From an uncultured Pelagibacteraceae bacterium (GTDB lineage: Bacteria; Pseudomonadota; Alphaproteobacteria; Pelagibacterales; Pelagibacteraceae), in the NCBI GenBank assembly GCA_902534465.1, contig CACAPU010000003.1, positions 1-64,000 on the forward strand: a DNA stretch of 64,000 nucleotides. Reading direction: 5' to 3'. Shown here in pieces: positions 9,896-18,215 of the stretch. A model generated the notes under the pieces. The model was given only the letters and a program-made list of their open reading frames with translations, searched no databases and was not told where the DNA came from. Position 1 is the first letter of the stretch. Each line of letters opens with the position of its first letter. The translations under genes and the position numbers were made by a program.

Positions 9896-10261
9896 TTATT
9901 TTTGATCAAGAGGATGGTTTTTTCCATCATTCACCGGAACATCCTCGATTTCAAATGGCTCTACACCCTCTATACATGCTATATTTACACCATATATTTT
10001 TGGATTACTTCTAGGTCTATTATGAGTATGAATTCCACAGATAGAACAAAAGTAATGTTTAGCGGTATTAGTATAAAACTGATAAAGTGTTAATTTATCT
10101 TCTCCTTTTGTAAGTTTAAAATCATCAGGTCCAAGTACTCCTATAATGTAACCTTTTTTTTTGCAGATTGAACAATTACAACGCATAATCTTTTCAACAC
10201 CACCTATAGGAATTTTAACTTCGGCTTCAATTGCCCCACAGTGACAAGTCAATTTTTTCAT
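9896..10261 (-). CDS. GFA/Mss4-like zinc-binding protein
   Basis: This small (121-residue) protein of the glutathione-dependent formaldehyde-activating (GFA) fold has cysteine pairs characteristic of the family: CHCGAIEAEV at 6-15, CNCSICKKKG at about 28-37 and CSICGIHTHN at about 72-81. Family members bind zinc and are annotated as GFA or CENP-V-like proteins, but most have no proven substrate. It follows a second, longer GFA protein in the same orientation by about 20 bases, so the two probably form an operon. The divergent umuD promoter lies upstream of the pair. Confidence 0.85.
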   Translation of the reverse strand: MKKLTCHCGAIEAEVKIPIGGVEKIMRCNCSICKKKGYIIGVLGPDDFKLTKGEDKLTLYQFYTNTAKHYFCSICGIHTHNRPRSNPKIYGVNIACIEGVEPFEIEDVPVNDGKNHPLDQK

Positions 10262-10281
10262 ATTTTAATCTCCTAATAAAA

Positions 10282-10764
10282 TTATTTGTTAATAACTTTT
10301 AAATATTCTCCGTATCTTTTTAAACTTTCCTCTGGCCATGTTTTTTTTGGATCATACATCTTTTCAAAACAAATTACATCATCTGTAAGTTTTAGCCATG
10401 GATCTTTATCTTTTGTAAAAATATGCACTTGTGGTGGAAAACTTTCTGAATTATCTAAAGTTTTAGTTCTAACTGTTAATCTACCAACAGCTGAGGCATA
10501 ATCAGTATAAATATAAGTTCCACATTTGGTACAAAAATGTGCATTGGAAGTGGCGCCGCTTCCTGCTTTAAGTTCTGTCGATGCAACTTCTCCTTCTATA
10601 ATTAAAGTGTTATCTAAGACGCTTGTATTAATAACGTATGAAGACCCAGTTATAATTTTACAATCTTTACAATGACAAGCTTGGGTGAATAGAGGCTTTT
10701 CTGTAATTTTATATTTAACCTGACCGCAAATACATCTTCCAGTTAAGCTTTCGTTTTTTTCCAT
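10282..10764 (-). CDS. GFA-domain zinc protein (longer paralogue)
   Basis: The 160-residue GFA-fold protein carries the zinc cysteines as CICGQVKY (about 11-18), CHCKDCK (about 31-37) and CTKCGTYIY (about 78-86). It is longer than its downstream neighbour because of a C-terminal extension with KDPWLKLTDDVICFEKMYDP. The pair may arise from old tandem duplication, but the two are quite different in sequence. Role unknown beyond zinc binding. Its upstream region contains a near-perfect 21-base dyad and a tandem repeat that could be its operators. Confidence 0.85.
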   Translation of the reverse strand: MEKNESLTGRCICGQVKYKITEKPLFTQACHCKDCKIITGSSYVINTSVLDNTLIIEGEVASTELKAGSGATSNAHFCTKCGTYIYTDYASAVGRLTVRTKTLDNSESFPPQVHIFTKDKDPWLKLTDDVICFEKMYDPKKTWPEESLKRYGEYLKVINK

Positions 10765-10794
10765 TTATTATCTTCAAACTACTTATGGTTAAAG

Positions 10795-10819
10795 TTATCC
10801 ACATGTATACAACATGTGG
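10795..10819. promoter_or_regulatory. dyad CCACATG...CATGTGG overlapping a perfect DnaA-box sequence
   Basis: Positions 10799-10819 form CCACATG, seven bases, CATGTGG, an exact inverted repeat. The left arm also completes TTATCCACA at 10795-10803, the strongest DnaA box consensus. The dyad is about 35 bases ahead of the longer GFA gene and about 110 bases ahead of umuD. A dyad operator for the GFA gene is the simpler reading; DnaA binding is possible. Confidence 0.45.
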
Positions 10820-10833
10820 TTTCGATGTTCACG

Positions 10834-10854
10834 TTTTGATTCACTTTTGATTCA
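10834..10854. repeat. two tandem TTTTGATTCA units, 11 bases apart
   Basis: The decamer TTTTGATTCA starts at 10834 and again at 10845, one helical turn apart, in the gap between the GFA gene and umuD. Such phased direct repeats often bind a regulator dimer, but no regulator is identified. Confidence 0.5.
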
Positions 10855-10879
10855 GTTACAGACTCAAAATACAACCTGA

Positions 10880-10926
10880 TTGACACTATTGAATAACTTA
10901 GATATTAATTAGAACAAAATAAGAAC
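10880..10926 (+). promoter_or_regulatory. umuDC promoter with exact SOS box
   Basis: A -35 TTGACA (10880-10885), a 17-base spacer and a -10 TATTAA (10903-10908) form a strong sigma70 promoter. GAAC-N7-GAAC (10912-10926) is an exact match to the alphaproteobacterial LexA site in reverse orientation. It covers the expected start of transcription and ends four bases before the umuD ATG. Bound LexA would block transcription. Confidence 0.8.
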
Positions 10927-10930
10927 ATTT

Positions 10931-11326
10931 ATGAAGCTAACTATACCTTACTATTTACATAAAGCTGGCGCGGGTTTTCCGTCCCCTGCCACAGACTATA
11001 TTGAGGAAGATATTGATTTAAATGTTCATTTAATCAAAAACGTTCCGGCAACTTTCATCATAAGAGTCCAGGGGAAATCAATGGTGGATGTGGGAATTAA
11101 TGATGGTGATCTATTAGTTGTTGATAAGAGTTTAACACCAAAAAATTTCTCAACAGTTATTGCAAATGTTCATGATGAACTAGTTGTTAAAAGTTTAGTT
11201 CAAGAAAGAGATAAAAAATTTTTAACATCAGGTTCTAAAGAATTTACAGATCGAATTTTAATTAATGAAGATGAAGATATATTTATTTGGGGAGTTGTAA
11301 CTTATGTCATCCATTCAGTATACTAA
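10931..11326 (+). CDS. umuD: UmuD-like S24 protease, subunit of DNA polymerase V
   Basis: After RecA-stimulated self-cleavage it acts with UmuC in translesion DNA synthesis. The 131-residue protein has the catalytic pair in conserved spacing: Ser50 in GKSM and Lys87 in VVKSL. The likely cleavage site is Ala14-Gly15 (KAGAGFPSP), and the distance from site to Ser and from Ser to Lys matches E. coli UmuD. The start follows directly after the SOS box. The gene overlaps umuC by 23 bases, indicating coupled translation. Genes of this kind are often lost in streamlined marine genomes, so its retention is notable. Confidence 0.93.
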   Translation: MKLTIPYYLHKAGAGFPSPATDYIEEDIDLNVHLIKNVPATFIIRVQGKSMVDVGINDGDLLVVDKSLTPKNFSTVIANVHDELVVKSLVQERDKKFLTSGSKEFTDRILINEDEDIFIWGVVTYVIHSVY

Positions 11327-12581
11327 AAAAATAGCACTTATTGATTGTAACTCTTTTTATGTTTCTTGCGAAAGATTATTTAATCCTAAAATAAGAAAAA
11401 AACCTGTTGTAGTTTTATCTAATAATGATGGTTGTATAATTTCAAGATCAACAGAAGCAAAGGCCTTAGGTATTAAAATGGGAGAGCCTTACTTCAAAGC
11501 AAAAGATATTATTATTAAAAATAAAGTTAACGTTTTTTCATCTAATTATTCTTTATATGGAGATTTATCCAGAAGAGTAATGAGAACATTAAAAAGATTT
11601 AACTCTGCTATCGAAGTATATTCTATCGATGAAGCATTTCTAGATTTATCAAATTTTTCAGATGATGAAGTTGAAAATGTCGGAAGAGAAATCAGAGAAA
11701 CAGTTTTAAAATGGACAGGTATTCCAACTAGTATTGGTATTGCTAAGACAAAAACTTTAAGCAAAGTTGCAAATCATATTGCAAAGAAAAAAAAGTCAGG
11801 TGTAACAAGTTTGATAGGAATTGAAAATATTGATCCAATACTAGAAAAAGTTGAAATTAATGATGTATGGGGTGTGGGAAGACAGTTAACAAAATTTTAT
11901 CACAAAAACGGAATTTATAACGCAAAACAATTAAAAAATAAGTCAAACACATGGATAAAGAAAAACTCTAATGTTTTGGGTTCAAGAACTGCAATGGAGT
12001 TAAGAGGAGTTCCTTGTATTGATTTAGAGACAACACAAACAAAAAGAAAAAGTTGCGTAGTATCTCGTTCTTTTGGTCAAAGAATTGAAAAATACCAAGA
12101 ATTAAAAGAAGCAGTTGCAAATTATTGTTTGAATGCGTCTGAAAAAATTAGATCTGAGTCTTTAATTGCAAAATCAATTACAGTTTTTGTTAGAACGAGT
12201 CCTTTTCAAAGTAGATTTGGATATTATTCAAACTCAAAAACAATAGATTTTGCAATTTCAACAAATAATAGTATTGAAATAGTTAAAACTGCTTTAGTTG
12301 CTTTAGACTCTATCTTTAAAAATGGTTACCGTTATCAAAAAGCAGGTGTGATGCTTACAGGTTTATCCAATGAAGATGGTAGTAAGAACCTATTTTCTTG
12401 TGAAAAAGACGAGAAAATAAAAGGTTTAATGAGGTCTATTGATAATACCAACTATCGATACGGAAGATCTACGCTAAGTCTTGCTAGTGCTGGTGTTCAA
12501 AAAAGATGGAACATGAGAAGAGAGCATTCTTCTAAAATAGATACAGCTGATTTTTACTTACTCCCAACGATTAGAGCCTAA
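11304..12581 (+). CDS. umuC: UmuC, Y-family DNA polymerase V catalytic subunit
   Basis: This error-prone polymerase bypasses DNA lesions. Catalytic acidic residues are in [12 protein letters not shown] (Asp14) and YSIDEAFLD (Asp109, Glu110), both intact. The thumb and HhH region contains [10 protein letters not shown], and the C-terminal little finger and DUF4113-like tail ([15 protein letters not shown]) matches full-length UmuC. At 425 residues the length is normal. It is the second gene of the SOS-controlled umuDC pair. The next gene on the opposite strand ends at the adjacent base, with no terminator visible. Confidence 0.95.
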   Translation: MSSIQYTKKIALIDCNSFYVSCERLFNPKIRKKPVVVLSNNDGCIISRSTEAKALGIKMGEPYFKAKDIIIKNKVNVFSSNYSLYGDLSRRVMRTLKRFNSAIEVYSIDEAFLDLSNFSDDEVENVGREIRETVLKWTGIPTSIGIAKTKTLSKVANHIAKKKKSGVTSLIGIENIDPILEKVEINDVWGVGRQLTKFYHKNGIYNAKQLKNKSNTWIKKNSNVLGSRTAMELRGVPCIDLETTQTKRKSCVVSRSFGQRIEKYQELKEAVANYCLNASEKIRSESLIAKSITVFVRTSPFQSRFGYYSNSKTIDFAISTNNSIEIVKTALVALDSIFKNGYRYQKAGVMLTGLSNEDGSKNLFSCEKDEKIKGLMRSIDNTNYRYGRSTLSLASAGVQKRWNMRREHSSKIDTADFYLLPTIRA

Positions 12582-13589
12582 TTAAAAAGGTCTAGGATTA
12601 TTTGGATAGCCAAGATTTTCACAAGTACCATCGTTATCTGCATCAGCTGGTTTGCAAAGTACAACTGCTGAAGCACCATGTACTTGGGATTGATTTTTAA
12701 GCTGGCCTGTTATTTCATCACATCCACTCCATAGTTCATCACAGGAATTTGCTTTACCCACATTAGAATAACGAATAATTGCGTCTTTTATTGTTAAACC
12801 TGCATCAGTAGCATATGTCATATAATTTCTATAAGGTCCAAATTTAAATCTCACACTAGTAGCACCACCTAAAACATCTCCGAAGTAACTAGATCTGAGC
12901 TTACCATCTATCCAAAAATGTAAAAATCCATCTTTAGACCATTTAGCATTAATCAAAATATTTACCCATTTACCTTTCAACGGAGAAAATTTTTGATCCA
13001 AATTAACTACATAATGATCAAAGAAAAATTGTTCATCAACTTCATTTTTTGAAACTCTATAATTTGGCCCATTGAACAACCAAGCAAAACTATTGTTATT
13101 TAAGTTATAAGAAGGGCCAACTGTTTTTTCACCTTTTCCATAAAGCATTTTAAAATCAAATAATGAGATATTATGTTTCTCGGTATCTACTTCATTTGGA
13201 ATAAAATAACCAACTCTATACCACTTTGTTTTTCCTTTTTTTGTAGTTTGCTTATATGGCTCCATAATTTGAAATCTCTGAGCAAAACCTGGGCTTCCCC
13301 ACCTACTCCAGTCCATTTCATCCCCTACATCTGAATAACTTAAATTAAATTCAATTCCTTTTTCCGCAACACCCATTCTATCTTCTAATTTATCAAAAAA
13401 TTTTATTAGACCTGGACGATTTGGAACATTTCTAAGATTAAAAACCATTTTATTTTTAGATTGATTTCTAAGAACATAATTTGCAAAATCTTTCCTCTCT
13501 TGCTTTTTCATATTTGTATGCCATTTACCAGCGTACGAATATGATGGAATTAACAAGAGAGATAGAAGAATGATTAAAATTTTTTTCAT
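12582..13589 (-). CDS. secreted polysaccharide-lyase-like protein (jelly-roll type), copy C
   Basis: A Sec signal peptide (MKKILIILLSLLLIPSYSYA) precedes about 315 residues that resemble the Polysacc_lyase (PF14099-like, heparin-lyase-fold) family. Support includes WYRVGYFIPNE (about 122-132), KGKWVNILINAKWSKDGFLH (about 206-225) and a following beta-strand WIDGKLRSSY, the pattern common to this family. A short cysteine-bearing tail contains SCDELWSGCDE and a DADNDGTCEN acidic loop that may bind calcium. It is last of six exported-type genes in one orientation. It shares the family with two paralogues in the cluster. Substrate and actual lyase activity cannot be read from the sequence. Confidence 0.7.
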   Translation of the reverse strand: MKKILIILLSLLLIPSYSYAGKWHTNMKKQERKDFANYVLRNQSKNKMVFNLRNVPNRPGLIKFFDKLEDRMGVAEKGIEFNLSYSDVGDEMDWSRWGSPGFAQRFQIMEPYKQTTKKGKTKWYRVGYFIPNEVDTEKHNISLFDFKMLYGKGEKTVGPSYNLNNNSFAWLFNGPNYRVSKNEVDEQFFFDHYVVNLDQKFSPLKGKWVNILINAKWSKDGFLHFWIDGKLRSSYFGDVLGGATSVRFKFGPYRNYMTYATDAGLTIKDAIIRYSNVGKANSCDELWSGCDEITGQLKNQSQVHGASAVVLCKPADADNDGTCENLGYPNNPRPF

Positions 13590-13592
13590 AAA

Positions 13593-14504
13593 TTATTTTG
13601 GTAAATTATTACAATCATGAAATAAGGCTGTTTTCTTACATTTTTTTCCACTTCTAAAAGAATCATAATAAGCAACTTGTGTTTTTACAGGAATTTTTCT
13701 TTTTCCATTGTAAATTCCAAAACGAAAACTAGGTCCCATTTTTTTTCCATCTTTTTTTCTTTTGAGCAACTTACCAAATGTTTTGCCTTTTGATTGATAA
13801 ACTAATTTATCATTAATCCATAAATCAATGAAACCATCCTCTTTATCAGTCCAATTTACGTTCATTAAAAAATCATGCCATTTGTTGTGCAAAGCCTTTG
13901 TAGGTATAATTAATTCTCTTCCATACCCTTCGCATTGGAGCACTCCATCTTTTTCAATTGTAACTCCTTCTCTTTCTAATTTGAACACTATTGGTATTTC
14001 GGGACAATCTTCATCAAAACCAGAAGAATTAACTCTATTCAATTGCTTAGTATAGTCACTTGGCATTTTAAATTGTCCTAAGATTGTATAGGCAGGTCTA
14101 ATATGATTTGTACCTTCGGGGATATACATAGACCATGCATACCAAACATTTCCTATATGCCCTTTTGCACTAGATGGATAATTTCCTTCAAAAATAACTT
14201 CACTCCGTCCAGCTTTATTAGATCTATCACAATCTCGTCGATGGCAATCACCATCTCTCATTTCAAAACGTAATGAATATTTTCCATCTCTAACAATTTT
14301 TGTCTCATATCTTAAATTCCAAGGATTTGGCGCAATACGTCCATGTGTTTCAATTTTACCCCATGATCCTGTTTTCTCTGGCCATTTTATAAATTTCGAG
14401 TGTTTAAAAACATAATTTTCATCTAAATATTTTTTAGGCGGATCTTTTGCTTGAGCAAAAGATGATAAAATTAAAATAAAAAAGATAATTAAAAGTTTTT
14501 TCAT
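13593..14504 (-). CDS. secreted polysaccharide-lyase-like protein (jelly-roll type), copy B
   Basis: I start at the ATG at 14504, which overlaps the upstream stop as ATGA and gives the signal peptide MKKLLIIFFILILSSFAQA. An in-frame ATG three codons earlier is possible. The mature protein shows the clearest PF14099 pattern of the three paralogues: GRSEVIFEG (about 98-106), WYAWSMYIPEGTNH (about 121-134), KWHDFLMNVNWTDKEDGFID (about 208-227) and LWINDKLVYQSKG. The family includes enzymes that cleave uronic-acid polysaccharides by beta-elimination. Location is expected to be periplasmic or outer. It sits between an alginate-lyase-like gene and the third paralogue with almost no spacing. Confidence 0.75.
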   Translation of the reverse strand: MKKLLIIFFILILSSFAQAKDPPKKYLDENYVFKHSKFIKWPEKTGSWGKIETHGRIAPNPWNLRYETKIVRDGKYSLRFEMRDGDCHRRDCDRSNKAGRSEVIFEGNYPSSAKGHIGNVWYAWSMYIPEGTNHIRPAYTILGQFKMPSDYTKQLNRVNSSGFDEDCPEIPIVFKLEREGVTIEKDGVLQCEGYGRELIIPTKALHNKWHDFLMNVNWTDKEDGFIDLWINDKLVYQSKGKTFGKLLKRKKDGKKMGPSFRFGIYNGKRKIPVKTQVAYYDSFRSGKKCKKTALFHDCNNLPK

Positions 14505-15634
14505 TTTATACAATTAGCATTAAATCCAATTAGATTGTCTATGCCATACTTTGGTCTTTTGGCTAAATAAGTAATATCTTTTTCATGTTTTATTCCAGTT
14601 ACCATTTCCATTAAGGTATCAATAGCTAAAGCCTCTTGATGTGTGTGCTTTCTAGCATTATGTTTTTTATATTGATTATTTTTTTGCTTACCATCGTATT
14701 TTCTTGAGGAGAAACTTTCATAATCAGTGATCCCTAAATTTAATACTTCTGCTGCTTTAGTAATTCTATTCATAACTAAGTCTGGAACTTTAGCCCCCCA
14801 ATTTTTAGCTAAATAGATGTAACCTAAAGCTGAATTTAAACCATAAGAGTGATACCATAAGGCTCGAAACCCTCTAAAAGAATTATTATTGATATAGCCA
14901 TCATCATAAAACACTTCCTCTATATTTTTAAATCTAAAATTGAATTCTTTTGCTGCTAGTTTTTTATTGTTTGTCCAATGAGCATAAGCTAAGTTTGGAA
15001 TTCCTCCGTTTCCCATTGCATAAAATCCTTTTTCTTTCTCTAAAAATTCTTCAGGCTTAATAAATTTTTTATGCATTTTTTTAATATACTTGTTAACAAT
15101 TTTAATTTCTTTATCACTTAAGTAATCTTTAAGATAAATTGCTATCAGCAAATAATTTGTAAAAGCATCCCTTGCAAATTCATATGCATGATACCAGCAA
15201 GGTGCCTCGGGATTTCCATCTTTCCAACATTTTGGTTTCTTTTTTAACTCTTCTTTACCGATTGTATCTAGTAAAACATTTGCTTTAGCTATTTTAATCA
15301 ATATTCCTTTAGCGGCATCAATGTCAGTTTTATCATTATTACCAATTGCATTATGGGTAGCAACAGCATATGAGCTCATTGGACCAGTTAGATTTAGGTG
15401 ATTTACACTTCTAGAATTACCCAGCGCCCATTCACTCATCCAATCTAAACGTATTAAGCTTTCAATTCTAGCTTTTTTATACTTAGATTTAAAAGTCTCA
15501 CCACCCACATATGAGCATGATTTAATCTTATCTATATAAAAATGTTTAGGAAAAGATATATCTTTAGATTTAACTTTTGCTTCAGCAGATAAACATAAAA
15601 ATATACTAAATAAAATTAAGAAAATTTTTTTCAT
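14501..15634 (-). CDS. secreted alginate-lyase-family protein (alpha/alpha toroid)
   Basis: A signal peptide (MKKIFLILFSIFLCLSAEA) is followed by an all-alpha domain resembling Alginate_lyase (PF05426). Support includes NHLNLTGPMSSYAVATHNAI (about 80-99), EFARDAFTNYLLIAIYLKDY (about 152-171) and NSFRGFRALWYHSYGLNSAL (about 253-272). The last has the aromatic/His pattern of the toroid active cleft. At 377 residues it has family length. It overlaps DUF1501 upstream by one base (TAATG) and the next lyase-like gene by ATGA. Likely periplasmic, acting on a uronate-containing polymer, either environmental or self-made. Function is inferred from family resemblance only. Confidence 0.65.
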   Translation of the reverse strand: MKKIFLILFSIFLCLSAEAKVKSKDISFPKHFYIDKIKSCSYVGGETFKSKYKKARIESLIRLDWMSEWALGNSRSVNHLNLTGPMSSYAVATHNAIGNNDKTDIDAAKGILIKIAKANVLLDTIGKEELKKKPKCWKDGNPEAPCWYHAYEFARDAFTNYLLIAIYLKDYLSDKEIKIVNKYIKKMHKKFIKPEEFLEKEKGFYAMGNGGIPNLAYAHWTNNKKLAAKEFNFRFKNIEEVFYDDGYINNNSFRGFRALWYHSYGLNSALGYIYLAKNWGAKVPDLVMNRITKAAEVLNLGITDYESFSSRKYDGKQKNNQYKKHNARKHTHQEALAIDTLMEMVTGIKHEKDITYLAKRPKYGIDNLIGFNANCIK

Positions 15635-16791
15635 TAAATTTTAAATAATTTGTCAGATAAATCTTGGAGTTTATCTCCCCAGAAAACTTCTTTTTGGACT
15701 CTTTTAAAATCTGTATCAAAAACTGTAGACATAGCTGATGCATAGACAGATCTAGCATCAATTGTTGAATTTAAATCTCTTCCTTCAAATAATTCCTTTC
15801 GCTTAAGTCCTGGCCAGTCTGTATAAACTTGAGATTTTTTTAAAAGACCACCTGCCATAAAAATTGCAGATCCATAACCATGCTCTGTTCCACGTCCTCC
15901 ATTTTGTTCGATTGTTCTGCCAAATTCTGTTAGGGTTAAGACTAAAGTATTTTCAATTTCTGGTCCTAGACCTTTCTCTAAACTTTTAAAAATTGAGTCC
16001 ATTTCAATTAAGCTATCTGAATGAGAACCATTTACTCCGCCTTGTGCAGCATGTGTATCGAAACCATCAACTTCAAAAACAGCAACTCTTGGACCATTAA
16101 TTTTTTTTAATTCTAAACCTGCTTTATAAGCTAAAGACGAATTTTTACGAGACATCGAAGTACCACCGCTACTCATCATAGATCTATTAGCAATTATTTC
16201 CATCATGTTAGCTAAATCATGTTCGGATTTATCTGCATAAACTGATTTCAAAAGTTGCAAAAGTTCTGTTCTTGGAAGTCTTTTTTTTGAAGGGTAAAAA
16301 TTATCGTTACTAGGAATTCCTCTAAGAAGTAAAGGCATTGGTAAAGCTAATGCTAGACCATCACCTTTTAATTCTGCTAATTTCATTCCTCTTCCCAACC
16401 AACCAGATTTTATGGAGTAAGGTATATGACCTCCTGTTTCCATTAAATTTTGACCGTCAAAATGTGATCTTTTTGTATATGGAATATTGGTTGCATGAAC
16501 TATTGCTCCCAGATTATTTTGCCACAAATTATGAAAATTCTTTAGTTTGGGATGAAGTGCGAAATCAGAATTTAACTTTATTGTTTCATCTAAAATCAAA
16601 TCTTTTCTTCTTTTCTCAAAATTCTTATCTCCTATTATCGGAACAGCACATAAACCATCCATTCCACCTCTTAACATTATAACTACAAGATTTTTTTTCT
16701 TGTCTGTATTTGCTAAAACTGGAAAATTAAAACCAGCCAAAAATAACGTAGTGGCTGATCCTTTTAAAAAATTTCTTCTTGATATCTTCAT
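15634..16791 (-). CDS. Tat-exported DUF1501 protein
   Basis: The N-terminus MKISRRNFLKGSATTLFLAG is a textbook twin-arginine signal, cleaved near VLANT. The body is DUF1501, related to the alkaline phosphatase/sulfatase fold: VIMLRGGMDGL (about 37-47), VFEVDGFDTHAAQGGVNGSH (about 239-258), TEFGRTIEQNGGRGTEHGYG (about 289-308). Conserved Asp/His clusters suggest metal binding. DUF1501 nearly always neighbours DUF1800, as here (ATGA overlap with the upstream DUF1800 gene). Its biochemical role is not established. Position among carbohydrate-active genes suggests export or modification of a sulfated or uronate polymer, which is inference. Confidence 0.88.
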   Translation of the reverse strand: MKISRRNFLKGSATTLFLAGFNFPVLANTDKKKNLVVIMLRGGMDGLCAVPIIGDKNFEKRRKDLILDETIKLNSDFALHPKLKNFHNLWQNNLGAIVHATNIPYTKRSHFDGQNLMETGGHIPYSIKSGWLGRGMKLAELKGDGLALALPMPLLLRGIPSNDNFYPSKKRLPRTELLQLLKSVYADKSEHDLANMMEIIANRSMMSSGGTSMSRKNSSLAYKAGLELKKINGPRVAVFEVDGFDTHAAQGGVNGSHSDSLIEMDSIFKSLEKGLGPEIENTLVLTLTEFGRTIEQNGGRGTEHGYGSAIFMAGGLLKKSQVYTDWPGLKRKELFEGRDLNSTIDARSVYASAMSTVFDTDFKRVQKEVFWGDKLQDLSDKLFKI

Positions 16792-18215
16792 GATTTAAGC
16801 GTCTCCGGTAAATTAAATAAAATAACATGTTTATGAACAAGCTCTTTATGCTGATTTATAATTTGTAAAATTTCACTTGGATTATCATAATTTTTTTCAA
16901 TCATTTCTTCATAAAATTCAGTTGTCTGTGACTTGCCTGACTTTTTGTAATAAGCTTCTCTTGCATAAACCAGTCTTCTAATTAGTAATTCTGGTGACAT
17001 CCAATCCTCTGAAATATCTGACCATCCATTTGGTTGTTTTGCTAAATAAGGATGTTGTCCAAGCTCATCCATCAATCTTTCTAAGGCTCTTTGATCTTTA
17101 ATCGGTTTATTTCCAAGTTGATAAAGATCCATAAATGAAGGAGATGGGATTAAATCAACATCAGCCATTTTGCTCATTTGCAATAACCAGTTTTCTGGAT
17201 TCTGAAATTTATTATATTTATCAGAATAATTAAAAGCAACTTCTATAGCAGCTTTGTGAACCTCTGGTAAAAAACCATCTGATTTTTCCCAAGCTTTTAT
17301 AATTGGTTCCATCATTTCTTGAGTTGGGTTATCTGTAATTAAATATCTACATAACTTCATTGCAATAAATTTTCTACAAGAAGGGTGATTAACAAGATCT
17401 GTAATTGCAACTGATAAACTTTTTCTACCTCTTTTATATTTTTTACCTAAAACTATTTTAGTACCTGGCTCATGGGCGTCAGGGTTGAAATGGACATCGC
17501 CAGTCTCTAATCTTCTCTTTCCCCACTTAGGTCTCCAACCACTCATTATATATGCCATTTGGATTACATCTTCTTGTGTATATCCACAATCTGGGGAAAC
17601 AGTGTGAAGTTCAAGAAGTTCCCTTGCATGATTTTCATTTACACCTTTCGTCTTCCCCTTCTCTCTGGCCCATTGAGCCTCTTGGCTCTTGGGTCCTATG
17701 TTCTGTTCATTGTCTAAATGATGTATCATAGACCAACCAATGGTTGCCTCTTGAGCCATTTTTTCAAAATTTTGATTCATGTTGGCTCTAATTATCTCTC
17801 TCTGATATGCACCTGTAGTATATTGTGCTAAAAAATCTTTTTCACTGATTGCGAAATGATTACCCCAAAAATACCAAAGTTTTGCTAAAACTGGTGATGT
17901 ACTTTTTAATGCTTCAGAATATCTAATACAAAGTTCAAGGTTCCACCAAAATTTTTGTCCAGTTGCATGCCTTAACTTATTTTTTTCTCTTTTGTAGCCA
18001 TCTTTATCATTTTTAAATTTTTTTCTTAAAACTTTTCTATCTCCATAAACGTAATCTCGATAATAATTTCTAAGTTCTTTCTCTGGTAAAATTTTTCCCT
18101 TCCAAGAAAATTCCGGAATATCGTTCAATTGGTTCTTGGCCCATTCTAATGGATCAGAGGGTACTTTTTCATCAGGTCCTAAACCAAAAGCAACTTTACG
18201 ATAAAAATTTTTCAT
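16788..18215 (-). CDS. DUF1800 protein
   Basis: The 475-residue protein has the hallmark block NENHARELLELHTVSPDCGY (about 193-212) followed by TQEDVIQMAYIMSGW, plus LAKLWYFWGNHFAI (about 106-119) and HPSCRKFIAMKLCRYL (about 276-291). These identify DUF1800. No cleavable signal peptide is obvious, so it may travel with its DUF1501 partner through Tat or act in the cytoplasm. It overlaps the upstream lyase-like gene by one base (TAATG) and the DUF1501 gene downstream by four (ATGA). The pair has no assigned biochemical role. Confidence 0.88.
   Translation of the reverse strand: MKNFYRKVAFGLGPDEKVPSDPLEWAKNQLNDIPEFSWKGKILPEKELRNYYRDYVYGDRKVLRKKFKNDKDGYKREKNKLRHATGQKFWWNLELCIRYSEALKSTSPVLAKLWYFWGNHFAISEKDFLAQYTTGAYQREIIRANMNQNFEKMAQEATIGWSMIHHLDNEQNIGPKSQEAQWAREKGKTKGVNENHARELLELHTVSPDCGYTQEDVIQMAYIMSGWRPKWGKRRLETGDVHFNPDAHEPGTKIVLGKKYKRGRKSLSVAITDLVNHPSCRKFIAMKLCRYLITDNPTQEMMEPIIKAWEKSDGFLPEVHKAAIEVAFNYSDKYNKFQNPENWLLQMSKMADVDLIPSPSFMDLYQLGNKPIKDQRALERLMDELGQHPYLAKQPNGWSDISEDWMSPELLIRRLVYAREAYYKKSGKSQTTEFYEEMIEKNYDNPSEILQIINQHKELVHKHVILFNLPETLKS

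Noticed and set aside
10795-10803. Perfect DnaA box as a sign of a replication origin
   Set aside because: Only one consensus box was noticed in the region and there is no dnaA, gidA or AT-rich unwinding array around it. A single 9-mer can occur by chance.
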